NCBI RefSeq assembly: GCF_041200145.1
Contig: NZ_CP165734.1
Coordinates: forward strand, 5,394,001 to 5,458,000
DNA: 64,000 nt
Source: Bradyrhizobium sp. LLZ17
Lineage (GTDB): Bacteria > Pseudomonadota > Alphaproteobacteria > Rhizobiales > Xanthobacteraceae
Direction of reading: 5' to 3'
The position numbers and the translations under genes are program-made. Below the pieces are notes generated by a model. It saw only the letters and a program-made list of their open reading frames with translations, was not told the DNA's origin and made no database searches. Of the stretch, positions 36,163-46,364 are shown in pieces (position 1 is the stretch's first letter; each line of letters opens with the position of its first letter).

Positions 36163-37533
36163 ATGGCGCGAGACCAGATCGATATGACGCCGCTGCAATC
36201 GCGCGACGAACTCGTCGCGTGGTTCGAGGAAGGCTGCAAGGCCCCGTCCGAATTCCGCATGGGCACCGAGCACGAGAAAACGCCGTTCACGCTCGAAGGA
36301 CATCGTCCCGTGCCCTACGAGGGCGCGCGCGGCATCGGCGCGTTGCTCGAAGGCATGAAGCTCCTGCTCGGCTGGGAGCCGATCATGGAGAAGGGCAACA
36401 TCATCGGCCTCTACGACGTCACCGGCGGCGGCGCGATCTCGCTCGAGCCCGGCGGGCAATTCGAGCTCTCCGGCGCGCCCGTCGAGAACGTCCACCAGAC
36501 CCAGAGCGAGGTGATGGCGCATCTGGCGCAGGTGCGCGAGATCGCAACTCCCCTCGGCATCGGCTTCCTTGGGCTCGGCATGACCCCGTCATGGTCGCGT
36601 GCCGAGATTCCGGTGATGCCCAAGGGCCGCTACAAGATCATGACCAACTACATGCCGAAGGTCGGCCAATACGGCCTCGACATGATGTACCGGACCTGCA
36701 CGGTGCAGACCAATCTCGACTTCTCCTCGGAACGCGACATGGTCAAGAAGCTGCGCGTGTCGCTCGCGCTTCAGCCGGTCGCAACTGCCTTGTTCGCCAA
36801 TTCACCGTTCACCGAAGGCCAGCCGAACGGCTTCCTTTCGTTCCGCTCCGAGATCTGGCGCGACACCGACAACGCGCGCTCGGGCATGATGCCGTGGGCC
36901 TTCGAGGACGGCATGGGGTTTGAGCGCTATGTCGACTACGCGCTCGACGTTCCCATGTATTTCGTCAAGCGCGGCGAAGACTACATCGACGTGTCGGGGT
37001 CCTCGTTCCGCGCTTTCTTCGACGGCCGCAACAATAATTTGCCTGGCGAGCGTCCGACGCTGTCGGATTGGGCCAACCATCTCTCGACGATTTTCCCGGA
37101 GGTGCGGCTCAAGCGCTATCTCGAGATGCGCGGCTCCGATGGTGGCCCGTGGGGCCGTCTGCCGGCACTCTCGGCATTTTGGGCAGGGCTACTTTACGAC
37201 GACGTATCGCTCGATGCCGCCTGGGACCTCGTGAAACACTGGACCGCGCCCGAGCGCCAGGCCCTGCGCGACGACGTGCCGCGCTTCGGCTTCAAGGCGC
37301 GGATCAAGGACCGCTATCTGTTCGAGATTGCCAAGGAATGCCTTGTTCTGGCACATGCCGGCCTGCGCCGGCGTGGCCGAATCGACCAGCTCGGCCGCGA
37401 CGAGACCCGGCATCTGGAGCCGCTTGATCGCATTATCGATTCCGGCCGGACGCCGGCCGAGGAAATGCTCGAGAAGTTCAACGGCGCCTGGCACGGCTCG
37501 GTGGAACCGGCCTACGCGGAATACGCTTTCTAG
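36163..37533 (+). CDS. gshA: Glutamate-cysteine ligase (plant-type)
   Basis: This 456-residue enzyme makes gamma-glutamylcysteine, the first step of glutathione synthesis. It belongs to the plant/alphaproteobacterial class (group 3), recognisable from FRMGTEHEKTPF near residue 33, GGAISLEPGGQFELSGAP, TCTVQTNLDFSSERDMVKKL and the WGRLPALSAFWAGLLYDD stretch. ATG 36163 (MARDQIDMTPLQSRDELV) fits the family. The GST and MarR genes just upstream suggest a shared thiol/detoxification role, although the 99-base gap could hold its own promoter. Confidence 0.93.
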   Translation: MARDQIDMTPLQSRDELVAWFEEGCKAPSEFRMGTEHEKTPFTLEGHRPVPYEGARGIGALLEGMKLLLGWEPIMEKGNIIGLYDVTGGGAISLEPGGQFELSGAPVENVHQTQSEVMAHLAQVREIATPLGIGFLGLGMTPSWSRAEIPVMPKGRYKIMTNYMPKVGQYGLDMMYRTCTVQTNLDFSSERDMVKKLRVSLALQPVATALFANSPFTEGQPNGFLSFRSEIWRDTDNARSGMMPWAFEDGMGFERYVDYALDVPMYFVKRGEDYIDVSGSSFRAFFDGRNNNLPGERPTLSDWANHLSTIFPEVRLKRYLEMRGSDGGPWGRLPALSAFWAGLLYDDVSLDAAWDLVKHWTAPERQALRDDVPRFGFKARIKDRYLFEIAKECLVLAHAGLRRRGRIDQLGRDETRHLEPLDRIIDSGRTPAEEMLEKFNGAWHGSVEPAYAEYAF

Positions 37534-37595
37534 TTCGGTAGACCGACGATCAGGTTTCGCGCCGTTCATCGCCCATACAGGTTTGCGGCGATCAA

Positions 37596-38213
37596 ATGAC
37601 CGGCCAAAAAAACCTGAGCGTCGTCAATAACTCGAAAGCTGTTTTGATGGGGAATGGCCGCCTGCCTGGGGCCGTCATGGCAAGCGTCGTGGCCTGTGCC
37701 GCGCTGCTTTCGCTCCTGTTTGCGTGCGGGCCTGCGCATGCCCAGACGGCGTTCGATCGGCCCGGCGGCGACTATTTCAGCACGCCGGTGACATCGGGCG
37801 ATCCCGAGGATTGTGCGCTGCTGTGCGAGCGCGATCGCCGCTGCCGCTCCTGGAGCTTCAGCTACCCCGATATCGACGGCGCCGCGGCGGTGTGCTGGCT
37901 CAAGAACGTCGTGCCGCCCCGGGTGCCGGGCAGTTGCTGCATTTCCGGCGTGCGCGGTGCTGGCGTGATCGAGCCGCGGGTCGAGGGCGTGGAGACCTCG
38001 ATCGATCGCCCCGGCGGGGACTTGCGCAATTTCGAGCTCAAGAACGGCGAGGGCGAGGATGCCTGCAAGGCCGCCTGTACCGCCGACAACAAATGCCGCG
38101 CTTTCACCTATGCTCGCCCCGGCTACACCGGCCGCGAGGCGCGCTGTTTCCTGAAAAAGGAAATCAAGCCGCCGCGTCGCAAGGCGGGATTCACATCGGG
38201 CGTGGTGAGGTAG
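37596..38213 (+). CDS. Exported protein with two PAN/Apple-like domains
   Basis: This 205-residue protein has an N-terminal hydrophobic stretch (AVMASVVACAALLSLLFACG, with PAHAQ as the likely signal cleavage site) and two PAN-type modules of about 75 residues. Each module opens TAFDRPGGDYFSTPV or TSIDRPGGDLRNFEL and holds the same cysteine pattern (DCALLCERDRRCRSWSFS and DACKAACTADNKCRAFTYA). PAN domains bind proteins or carbohydrates; the role is unknown. ATG 37596 is used; ATG 37647 and 37677 are alternatives. Confidence 0.78.
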   Translation: MTGQKNLSVVNNSKAVLMGNGRLPGAVMASVVACAALLSLLFACGPAHAQTAFDRPGGDYFSTPVTSGDPEDCALLCERDRRCRSWSFSYPDIDGAAAVCWLKNVVPPRVPGSCCISGVRGAGVIEPRVEGVETSIDRPGGDLRNFELKNGEGEDACKAACTADNKCRAFTYARPGYTGREARCFLKKEIKPPRRKAGFTSGVVR

Positions 38214-38222
38214 AAAAGATCC

Positions 38223-38313
38223 CGTAGGGTGGGCAAAGGCGCGAAGCGCCGTGCCCACCATCTCTGCAATCACGTTGGTTTTGGTGGGCACGCTGCGCTT
38301 TGCCCACCCTACG
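38223..38313. repeat. Dispersed inverted repeat, family F copy 3
   Basis: Arms CGTAGGGTGGGCAAAGGCGC and GCGCTTTGCCCACCCTACG are nearly exact complements; inner GCGAAGCGC and GTGCCCACCA/TGGTGGGCAC add stems. It is the most symmetric copy of the family and separates convergent genes. Confidence 0.8.
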
Positions 38314-38318
38314 GGATC

Positions 38319-38657
38319 TCACTCCGCATTATCGTTCGCCTGCGCCGCTTTCGATGCGAGCGCGCGCCAGCGCCGCCGCAACAGCGGTTCGACGATCGCG
38401 CGCTTCGCCTTGGACAGGCGGATCAGTACGATCGGATAGTCGGCGTAGTGATCGGTGAAGTAGAAGATTTTCGACTGGCTCTCGATGAGCATCGCGCGCT
38501 CGTCGATCGGGACATCCGGCATCACCAGGCTGTCGCCATCTTCCTTCAGGCGCGCCAGCAGCTTCTTGCGGACCTTCAGTGCCGGCGTGCCGTAGGAGGT
38601 GCCATCCTCGACCTCCGGCCACGTCAGCGCAAATTTTCTGACATCGTCGAAGGTCAT
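38319..38657 (-). CDS. MmcQ/YjbR family protein
   Basis: This 112-residue protein has the YjbR-like CyaY fold: MTFDDVRKFALTWPEVEDGT, KVRKKLLARLKEDGDSLVM and the later IFYFTDHYADYPIVLIRLSK with the C-terminal LLRRRWRALASKAA helix. The fold resembles DNA-binding or phosphonate-related proteins, but the role is not established. It is downstream of and on the same strand as lepB, with a 23-base gap, so it may be the last gene of the tldD-lepB unit. Confidence 0.82.
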   Translation of the reverse strand: MTFDDVRKFALTWPEVEDGTSYGTPALKVRKKLLARLKEDGDSLVMPDVPIDERAMLIESQSKIFYFTDHYADYPIVLIRLSKAKRAIVEPLLRRRWRALASKAAQANDNAE

Positions 38658-38680
38658 TTGATCAGGGTCTTGGGCTCAGC

Positions 38681-39457
38681 TCAGTGCACGGCGGTGAAGA
38701 ACCGCGTGAGCCGGAAGCCGGAGAGCCAGGTCCACACCGGCTGGCCGCGCATGCCGAGATCCCAGGAGCCGAGCACGGCGTCGGCACGGCCGACCAGATT
38801 GTCGACCGGCAAAAGGCCGACCCCGCCCGAGCGCAACGGCACGCGGCTGTCGGCCGAGTTGTCGCGGTTGTCACCGAGCACGAAGAGATGGCCGGCCGGC
38901 ACCGTGACCTCCTGCGTGTTGTCGAGGGGACCGTTGTCGCGCATCTTGAAGATCAGGTGCGACACGCCGTTCGGCAGCGTCTCCACATAGCGATACGCCG
39001 GTTCGCTGCCGCCATTGTCGTCCTCGGCAGCACCGACGCCGTCCGGCTTCAGTTCGGCCGGGCGGTCGTTGATGAAGAGCTGGCCCTGCCGCATCTGAAT
39101 GCGGTCGCCGGGCAGTCCCACGACGCGCTTGACCCAGGCCTGCGAGCGATCGCCGGGCCAGCGGAACACCACGACGTCGCCTTGCTTCGGCGTCTCCGCG
39201 AAGACCCGGCCGGTTTCCGGCAGGTTGATCTGGATCGGCAGCGACGAGGTGCCGTAGCCATAAGGGAATTTCGAGGCGAGCAGCGCGTCACCGATCAGCA
39301 GCGTCGGCTCCATCGAGCCCGACGGCACATAGAACGGCTCGGCCAGCGCGCCCTTGGCGATGAACACGGCGGCGACGATGCCGGCGAGCTGGACGAGTTG
39401 TCCGGCCCAGCCGCTGCTCTTCCGCTTGGTGGTGCCAGTTACCTTCTCAACGCTCAT
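38681..39457 (-). CDS. lepB: Signal peptidase I
   Basis: The 258-residue enzyme removes signal peptides at the inner membrane. It has one N-terminal anchor (LVQLAGIVAAVFIAKGAL), the nucleophile Ser 48 in VPSGSMEPTL, the general-base Lys 110 in WVKRVVGLPGD and the later GDNRDNSADSR box. ATG 39457 overlaps the stop of tldD (ATGA), so both are coupled. The open frame continues 29 codons upstream but is inside tldD. Confidence 0.92.
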   Translation of the reverse strand: MSVEKVTGTTKRKSSGWAGQLVQLAGIVAAVFIAKGALAEPFYVPSGSMEPTLLIGDALLASKFPYGYGTSSLPIQINLPETGRVFAETPKQGDVVVFRWPGDRSQAWVKRVVGLPGDRIQMRQGQLFINDRPAELKPDGVGAAEDDNGGSEPAYRYVETLPNGVSHLIFKMRDNGPLDNTQEVTVPAGHLFVLGDNRDNSADSRVPLRSGGVGLLPVDNLVGRADAVLGSWDLGMRGQPVWTWLSGFRLTRFFTAVH

Positions 39458-40881
39458 GCGCCCGTTCCACCTACAGTAATGCGTTCCATCAGCAGCGACG
39501 GCTGGCCGACGCCGACCGGCACGCCCTGGCCGTTCTTGCCGCAAGTGCCGATGCCGGTATCAAGCGCAAGGTCGTCGCCGATCATGCGGATGCGATGCAG
39601 GTCGGTCGGCCCGTTGCCGATCAGCATGGCGCCCTTCAAGGGCGCGCCGATCTTGCCGTTCTCGATCTTGTAGGCCTCGGTACACTGGAACACGTATTTG
39701 CCCGAGGTGATGTCGACCTGTCCGCCACCGAAATTCGCGGCGAACACGCCGTTCTTCACCGAGGCGAGAATCTCGGCCGGGTCGCGATCGCCGGCAAGCA
39801 TGTAGGTGTTGGTCATGCGCGGCATCGGCACGTGGGCATAGCCCTGGCGGCGACCGTTGCCGGTCGGCTTCATGTTCATCAGTCGCGCGTTCTGGCGATC
39901 CTGCATGTAGCCGACCAGAACGCCGTCCTCGATCAGCACGGTGCGGTTGGTCGGTGTGCCCTCGTCGTCGATCGACAGCGAGCCGCGGCGTGAGGCCATG
40001 GTGCCGTCGTCGACCACAGTGACGCCCTTGGCCGCGACCTGCTGGCCCATCAGACCGGCGAAAGCCGACGTCTTCTTGCGGTTGAAATCGCCTTCGAGGC
40101 CGTGGCCGACCGCTTCATGCAGCATCACGCCGGGCCAGCCTGCGCCGAGCACGACGTCCATCTCGCCGGCGGGGGCGGGAATCGATTCCAGATTGACCAG
40201 CGCCTCGCGCAATGCGCCGTCCGCGGCATCACGCCAATTCTTGCTCTCGATGAATTCCGCATAGCCGGCGCGGCCGCCATAGCCCTTGCTGCCGCTCTCC
40301 TGGCGGTCGCCTTGCCCGGCGACCACGGAGACGTTGACGCGCACCAGCGGGCGGATGTCGCGATAGCTTTCGCCGTCGGGCCGCAGGATCTCGACCACCT
40401 GCCAGGTCGCGCCCAGGCTGACGCTGACCTGCCGCACCCGCGGGTCCTTGTCGCGCAGATAAGCGTCGATCTCGGCGAGCAGCTTGACCTTGGTCTCGAA
40501 GCCCGGCGCATCCAGCGGATTGTCGTCGCCATAGAGCCGCACATTGCTGTGCGGGGGCGGCGCCGCGAAGCTGCCGGAATAGCCGCCGCGCACGGCGGCA
40601 ACGGCATCGGCGGCGCGAATCAGGGCCGGCAGCGACACGTCCGAGGAATGCGCATAGCCCACCGCGTCGTCCTTGACGGCGCGCAGGCCAAATCCCTGCG
40701 AGGTGTCGTAGGTCGCCTGCTTCAGCCGCCCATTGTCGAACGTCAGCGCTTCGGTCTGACTGTATTCCAGGAACAATTCGCCGTCGTCGGCGCCCGCAAG
40801 CCCGCGCGCGACCTCGTGGCGAACCTGGTCGCGGTCGAGATTGGCGCGGTCGAGCAGGGACGTCGTGGCAGGGTTGGTCAT
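39454..40881 (-). CDS. tldD: Metalloprotease TldD
   Basis: The TldD subunit of the TldD/TldE protease (475 residues) processes peptides and modified-peptide natural products in other bacteria. The metal motif is HEAVGHGLEGD, and conserved regions are LFLEYSQTEALTFDNGRL near the N-terminus and GGGQVDITSGKYVFQCTEAY and NGQGVPVGVGQPSLLM near the C-terminus. ATG 40881 is chosen (MTNPATTSLLDRAN); ATG 40893 would add four residues. The gene is followed by lepB with a four-base overlap. TldE (PmbA) is not in the window. Confidence 0.92.
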   Translation of the reverse strand: MTNPATTSLLDRANLDRDQVRHEVARGLAGADDGELFLEYSQTEALTFDNGRLKQATYDTSQGFGLRAVKDDAVGYAHSSDVSLPALIRAADAVAAVRGGYSGSFAAPPPHSNVRLYGDDNPLDAPGFETKVKLLAEIDAYLRDKDPRVRQVSVSLGATWQVVEILRPDGESYRDIRPLVRVNVSVVAGQGDRQESGSKGYGGRAGYAEFIESKNWRDAADGALREALVNLESIPAPAGEMDVVLGAGWPGVMLHEAVGHGLEGDFNRKKTSAFAGLMGQQVAAKGVTVVDDGTMASRRGSLSIDDEGTPTNRTVLIEDGVLVGYMQDRQNARLMNMKPTGNGRRQGYAHVPMPRMTNTYMLAGDRDPAEILASVKNGVFAANFGGGQVDITSGKYVFQCTEAYKIENGKIGAPLKGAMLIGNGPTDLHRIRMIGDDLALDTGIGTCGKNGQGVPVGVGQPSLLMERITVGGTGA

Positions 40882-41054
40882 GAATCCGTCCATTATCTGG
40901 AGATGTGCGGCAAGATAATGGTTTCGGACCCGTTCCGCGAGGGGCGCGCCCTCACATTACGGAAACAATAGAATGGGATTGGCGCGTGAGTCCCCTGAGC
41001 CGGAACGCCGACGCCAATGCTGTATCGAGTGCGGATTGATGCTATGCTACGTCC

Positions 41055-41279
41055 ATGAAATACCAAGACATCATAGCCATTGAACCGGGCAAGCGCGGTG
41101 GGCGACCCTGCATTCGCCATATGCGGATTGCCGTGGCGGATGTGCTCGGCTGGTTGGCCGCCGGCCAGACCCACGCTCAGATCCTCGATGATTTCCCCGA
41201 ATTGACCGAGGACGATATCCGGGCCTGCCTGGCCTACGCCGCCGACCGTGAGAGGCGGTTGGTGACCGCTCCGATATGA
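41055..41279 (+). CDS. DUF433 family protein (candidate antitoxin)
   Basis: This 74-residue protein has the DUF433 helix-turn-helix: IAIEPGKRGGRPCIRHMRIA then LGWLAAGQTHAQILDDFPEL and TEDDIRACLAYAADRER. Family members commonly act as antitoxins, paired with a DUF5615 PIN-like protein. The stop overlaps the next ATG by four bases (ATGA), a coupling typical of toxin-antitoxin modules. It sits as a small plus-strand insert between tldD and the IalB gene. GATGCTATGCTACGTCC lies before the ATG; a strong ribosome site is not visible. Confidence 0.75.
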   Translation: MKYQDIIAIEPGKRGGRPCIRHMRIAVADVLGWLAAGQTHAQILDDFPELTEDDIRACLAYAADRERRLVTAPI

Positions 41280-41607
41280 GGCTGCTGTTCGATCAGAACC
41301 TCAGCTTCAAGCTTTGCCAGACGATTGCCGACTTGTTTCCGGATTCCAGCCACGTCCGGCCTCATGGACTAACCGAAGTTCCGGATCGCGCGCTTTGGGA
41401 TTTCGCGAAGGCAAATGGCTGCGTGATTGTGACCCAGGACGTCGATTTCGCCGAGCTTGCAGCCTTGTTGGGTTGTCCGTCCAAAGTCATCTGGCTGCGG
41501 GCCGGCAATCAAACGACCGCGCCACTGCCGCACTGCTTCGCAGACACGTACAAACGATTAAATCCTTCGAGGGCGATGACGGCGCGGCGTGTCTTGAAAT
41601 CTACTGA
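41276..41607 (+). CDS. DUF5615 PIN-like protein (candidate toxin), broken by one frame shift
   Basis: The intended protein of about 110 residues has the PIN-like core: LLFDQNLSFKLCQTIADLFP with an N-terminal Asp, then VPDRALWDFAKANGCVIVTQ and DVDFAELAALLGCPSKVIWL. The last 30 residues (LLRRHVQTIKSFEGDDGAAC and LEIY) are in another frame. One G seems lost near 41520, in GCGGCC. Adding it gives the family's normal tail. PIN-like toxins cut RNA. As written the protein would have an unrelated tail; whether the module is active depends on this base. Confidence 0.68.
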
Positions 41608-41621
41608 CCGGTCCCGGGCCC

Positions 41622-42170
41622 CTACGGCAGCTTGTCGTACCCCTCGCCGAGCCCGTTCAGGCTGAGCGGGAAGCCGATGCCCTCTTCCGGGGTCTCGAAG
41701 ATGATGAAGGTCGCGGTCTTGGCGCTGCGGAGCTGGCCGAGCAGCTTGTCGTCCATGACGACCTCGGCGACGCAGCCATTAGGCAGGCAGCGGACGAAAC
41801 CGGCGCGGCCGACGTCCTGGTTGTCGAGCTTCAGCCCGAGGCCGGAGGGCAAGAGCACGCCGAGCGGGGCGACCACCCGCATCAGGCGGCTCTTCTGGTC
41901 GGCCGTTTTCAGCACGATCACCGTCAAGCCGGCATTCGAGCGGTCCTCGGCCACCACGCTCTGGATCAGGGCGCATTGCTCGGCCTGGGCGCCCGGCGGG
42001 GTGTCGCAGCGGATCTGCCAGTCGCCATGAACGGAGCGCACCGCGCCCTGCGCATGGGCGAGGCCCGGCAATGCAAGGATCGGCAAGGCAAGGAAAAGGG
42101 GAATGGCCAGGCGGCCGATCAGCGTCCTGAGGCTGTTATCCGGCCCTGCCATCCATCTCGAAAGCCCCAT
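41622..42170 (-). CDS. Invasion-associated locus B (IalB) family exported protein
   Basis: The 182-residue protein has a signal peptide (LIGRLAIPLFLALPILALPG, cleavage after HAQ) and the IalB domain: VRSVHGDWQIRCDTPPGAQA, CALIQSVVAEDRSNAGLTVI, the two-Cys FVRCLPNGCVAEVVM and the C-terminal FIIFETPEEGIGFPLSLNGL. Named after a Bartonella invasion factor, family members in soil bacteria have an unknown envelope role. ATG 42170 (MGLSRWMAGPDNS) is chosen; a longer frame exists upstream. It converges with the toxin-antitoxin pair and diverges from ctaC. Confidence 0.85.
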   Translation of the reverse strand: MGLSRWMAGPDNSLRTLIGRLAIPLFLALPILALPGLAHAQGAVRSVHGDWQIRCDTPPGAQAEQCALIQSVVAEDRSNAGLTVIVLKTADQKSRLMRVVAPLGVLLPSGLGLKLDNQDVGRAGFVRCLPNGCVAEVVMDDKLLGQLRSAKTATFIIFETPEEGIGFPLSLNGLGEGYDKLP

Positions 42171-42618
42171 CGGGGTCGGTCCCTCTGCTCGCTTCGGTCG
42201 CTCGCGCCTTGCGGATTGATACGGGAATGACGGCGGCTTGAAGGCGATTCGCAAGCAAATCCCGCGCCGCCTCGGTCCGCCTTCGCTGGCACGAATCAGG
42301 TTCCCGCGTAACTGTCCGCCAGTGCCTACCGCGGGCAATTCCGCTGTCAAGCCGCGGCATCCCGGGAAACGGTATTTTTGTCTGATGTTGCTGGGAAATA
42401 TCTTGCGGGTGATGGCTGACAGAGGGGCCCCAAGACTGCATTGCGATAGATCAAGAATTATGGTTTGAGAAGCTTGATTTCGGCGTTCTAGCGATCTGGC
42501 CCAATTCCTCTTAGAGGTATTCTTGAGCGGCTGTTTGTCAGACGGGCGGATCGAATAAGCATTTCCCGGAAATAGGGGGATGCACCTGGGGTGATTTCGT
42601 TAGGGGAGCGCGAACGGC
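42171..42618. other. Long leader region between IalB and ctaC genes
   Basis: This 448-base gap has no recognisable gene on either strand. It should hold both the IalB promoter (minus) and the oxidase operon promoter (plus). I see a FixK/FNR-like box at 42441-42454 (listed separately), the 11-base palindrome CCTCTTAGAGG near 42509 and a purine-rich stretch before ctaC with GGGGAG as its ribosome site. A clean -35/-10 pair is not evident. Confidence 0.45.
42441..42454 (+). promoter_or_regulatory. Candidate FixK/FNR-type box upstream of the aa3 oxidase operon
   Basis: TTGCGATAGATCAA fits the Bradyrhizobium FixK2 pattern TTG(A/C)-N6-(T/G)CAA. The right half ATCAA is perfect and the left half TTGCG less so. 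It lies 165 bases before the ctaC start and 271 bases before the IalB start, so either gene could be the target. Low-oxygen control of terminal oxidases makes it plausible. Confidence 0.35.
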
Positions 42619-43473
42619 ATGAAGATGTCGATAGGTCAGGTGGGCCGGCAATTGCTGGGATTAGCCACCATCGCCATGGTGGCGGCTGGCATCACGCTGG
42701 CGACGGGCGGCGCGGCGTTCGCCGAGCTCGGGCAGCCGTCCCCGTGGGAATGGCACCTTCAGGGCTCCGCGTCTCCGGTAATGGACAATATTGTCTGGTT
42801 CCACGACTTCTTGTCCGTGCTCGTTATCGTGATCACGCTGTTCGTGCTGGCGCTGCTCGTGGCCGTGGTCGTGAAGTTCAATGCGAGGGCCAATCCAGTG
42901 CCGTCGCGGACCACGCACAACACGCTGATCGAGGTAGCCTGGACCCTTGTCCCGGTGCTGATCCTGGTCGGCATCTCGGTGCCGTCATTCCGGCTGCTGT
43001 TCCTCGAACTCGATGTGCCGAAGGCGGACCTGACCATCAAGGCGACGGGAAAGCAGTGGTACTGGTCCTATGCCTATCCGGATAACGGCAAGTTCGAATT
43101 CGACTCGCTGATGGCCCAGGACAAGCAGCCGCGGCTGCTCGGCGTCGACAACGAGATGGTGGTTCCGGTCAACAAGGTCGTTCGTGTCCAGACCACCGGC
43201 GCCGACGTCATTCACTCCTTCGCGGTGCCTGCGTTCGGCATCAAGATCGACGCCATTCCCGGCCGGCTGAACGAGACCTGGTTCAAGGCAACCAAGACTG
43301 GCATGTTTTACGGTCAGTGCTCTGAACTCTGCGGCAAGGATCACGCCTTCATGCCGATCGCGGTGCGTGTGGTGAGCGAGCAGGATTTCGCCTCCTGGGT
43401 GGAAACGGCGAAGAAGAAGTTTGCGAGCGGCGGCACCAGCACTTTCGCCTCGGCGGCCGGCCCGGCGCAGTAG
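42619..43473 (+). CDS. ctaC: Cytochrome c oxidase subunit II
   Basis: The 284-residue subunit takes electrons from cytochrome c at its CuA centre. It has a signal peptide (ending GAAFAELG), two membrane helices (VLVIVITLFVLALLVAVVVK and LVPVLILVGISVPSF) and the periplasmic cupredoxin domain with CuA ligands in VIHSFAVPAFGIK and GQCSELCGKDHAFMP. ATG 42619 has GGGGAG about ten bases upstream. It is the first gene of the aa3 oxidase operon. Confidence 0.96.
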   Translation: MKMSIGQVGRQLLGLATIAMVAAGITLATGGAAFAELGQPSPWEWHLQGSASPVMDNIVWFHDFLSVLVIVITLFVLALLVAVVVKFNARANPVPSRTTHNTLIEVAWTLVPVLILVGISVPSFRLLFLELDVPKADLTIKATGKQWYWSYAYPDNGKFEFDSLMAQDKQPRLLGVDNEMVVPVNKVVRVQTTGADVIHSFAVPAFGIKIDAIPGRLNETWFKATKTGMFYGQCSELCGKDHAFMPIAVRVVSEQDFASWVETAKKKFASGGTSTFASAAGPAQ

Positions 43474-43500
43474 CGTCGGGTGAAGGCTCAGGTGGATTGA

Positions 43501-45186
<1,686 letters not shown>

Positions 45187-45194
45187 GCGAGATC

Positions 45195-45221
45195 CCGCGG
45201 CGCCCGTCACGGGCGCCGCGG
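45195..45221 (+). promoter_or_regulatory. Strong GC-rich stem-loop between ctaD and ctaB
   Basis: CCGCGGCGCCCG and CGGGCGCCGCGG pair perfectly (12 pairs) around TCA, starting 9 bases after the ctaD stop. No T tract follows, so it is a likely RNA-stability or processing element that lowers expression of the assembly genes relative to the structural subunit. Confidence 0.6.
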
Positions 45222-45247
45222 CCCTACAGCGAAGCAAGCAGGTTTAA

Positions 45248-46192
45248 GTGTCCGTCCTCGATCACAACGCCATCGATTTCAATCCCAGGATCTCCGAAGC
45301 GGAGGTCGGCGATTACATCACGCTGCTCAAGCCGCGGGTGATGTCGCTCGTGATCTTCACCGCGCTGGTCGGGATGGCGTTGGCACCGGGGCATTTCCAC
45401 CCTGTGCTCGCAATCACCTCGCTGCTCTGCATCGCCGTCGGCGCCGGCGCCTCCGGTGCGCTCAACATGGCGCTTGAGGGCGACATCGATGCCAAGATGT
45501 CGCGCACGGCGAACCGGCCGATCCCGCGCGGCCGCGTCACCCGGCCCGAGGCGATGACGTTCGGGATGACGCTCGCCTTTTTCTCGGTGATGACGCTCGG
45601 CATTCTCGTCAACTGGATCGCGGGCGCGCTGCTCGCCTTCACCATCTTCTTCTACGTCGTGATCTACACCATCGGCCTGAAGCGCTGGACGGCGCAGAAC
45701 ATCGTGATCGGCGGCGCCGCCGGCGCGCTGCCGCCGGTGGTGGCCTGGGCTGCCGTGACCGGCACGGTCGATGTCGAGCCGCTGCTGCTGTTCGCCATCA
45801 TCTTCTTCTGGACGCCGCCGCATTTCTGGGCGCTGGCGCTGTTCCGCTCCGACGACTACGCCCGCGCCGGCATTCCCATGCTGCCCAATGTCGCCGGTCC
45901 CGACGCGACGCGTCTCCAGATTCTGCTCTACACCGTCGTGCTGATCGCGGTCGCTGCCGCACCGTGGGCGCTCGGCTATTTCGACGCCATCTACGGCGTC
46001 ACCTCGCTGGTGCTCGGCGCCGGCATGCTGGTGCTCGCCATCAATGTCTACTTGCGCCGGGAGCGCAGTCAGTCGCTGCGCGCCACCCGCAAGCTCTTTG
46101 CTTTCTCCATCCTTTATCTGTTCGCGCTGTTTGCGACGTTGCTCGCCGAGGTCGTGTACCGGGCGCTCGCTCCGTTGGCTGGGGGCGCATGA
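45248..46192 (+). CDS. ctaB: Protohaem IX farnesyltransferase (haem O synthase)
   Basis: The 314-residue inner-membrane prenyltransferase turns haem B into haem O, the precursor of haem A. About nine membrane segments and the family motifs are present: [36 protein letters not shown] (with the DxxxD metal site) and [14 protein letters not shown]. The start is GTG 45248 ([16 protein letters not shown]). It lies between ctaD and coxF, the standard alphaproteobacterial position. Confidence 0.94.
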   Translation: MSVLDHNAIDFNPRISEAEVGDYITLLKPRVMSLVIFTALVGMALAPGHFHPVLAITSLLCIAVGAGASGALNMALEGDIDAKMSRTANRPIPRGRVTRPEAMTFGMTLAFFSVMTLGILVNWIAGALLAFTIFFYVVIYTIGLKRWTAQNIVIGGAAGALPPVVAWAAVTGTVDVEPLLLFAIIFFWTPPHFWALALFRSDDYARAGIPMLPNVAGPDATRLQILLYTVVLIAVAAAPWALGYFDAIYGVTSLVLGAGMLVLAINVYLRRERSQSLRATRKLFAFSILYLFALFATLLAEVVYRALAPLAGGA

Positions 46193-46199
46193 GAACGGG

Positions 46200-46364
46200 A
46201 TGGCTGACAAACCCGAGCCAGATGGAATCGTCCTCACCGAGGCGCAGAAGAAGAGCCGTCGTCAGCGCTCGATTGCCATCGCGCTCGCGCTCGGTGTGCT
46301 GGTCGTGCTGTTTTTCGCCGTCACCCTGGTCAAGGGACCCGCGGTCCTAATTCGCCCGATATGA
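46200..46364 (+). CDS. CoxF-like small membrane protein
   Basis: This 54-residue protein ([20 protein letters not shown], then [20 protein letters not shown]) has one membrane helix and ends [12 protein letters not shown]. It is the small oxidase-operon protein called CoxF or CtaF-like in rhizobia; its role is not established. It follows ctaB after 7 bases and overlaps the ctaG start (ATGA). Too short for most gene finders, but position and coding character support it. Confidence 0.75.
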   Translation: MADKPEPDGIVLTEAQKKSRRQRSIAIALALGVLVVLFFAVTLVKGPAVLIRPI

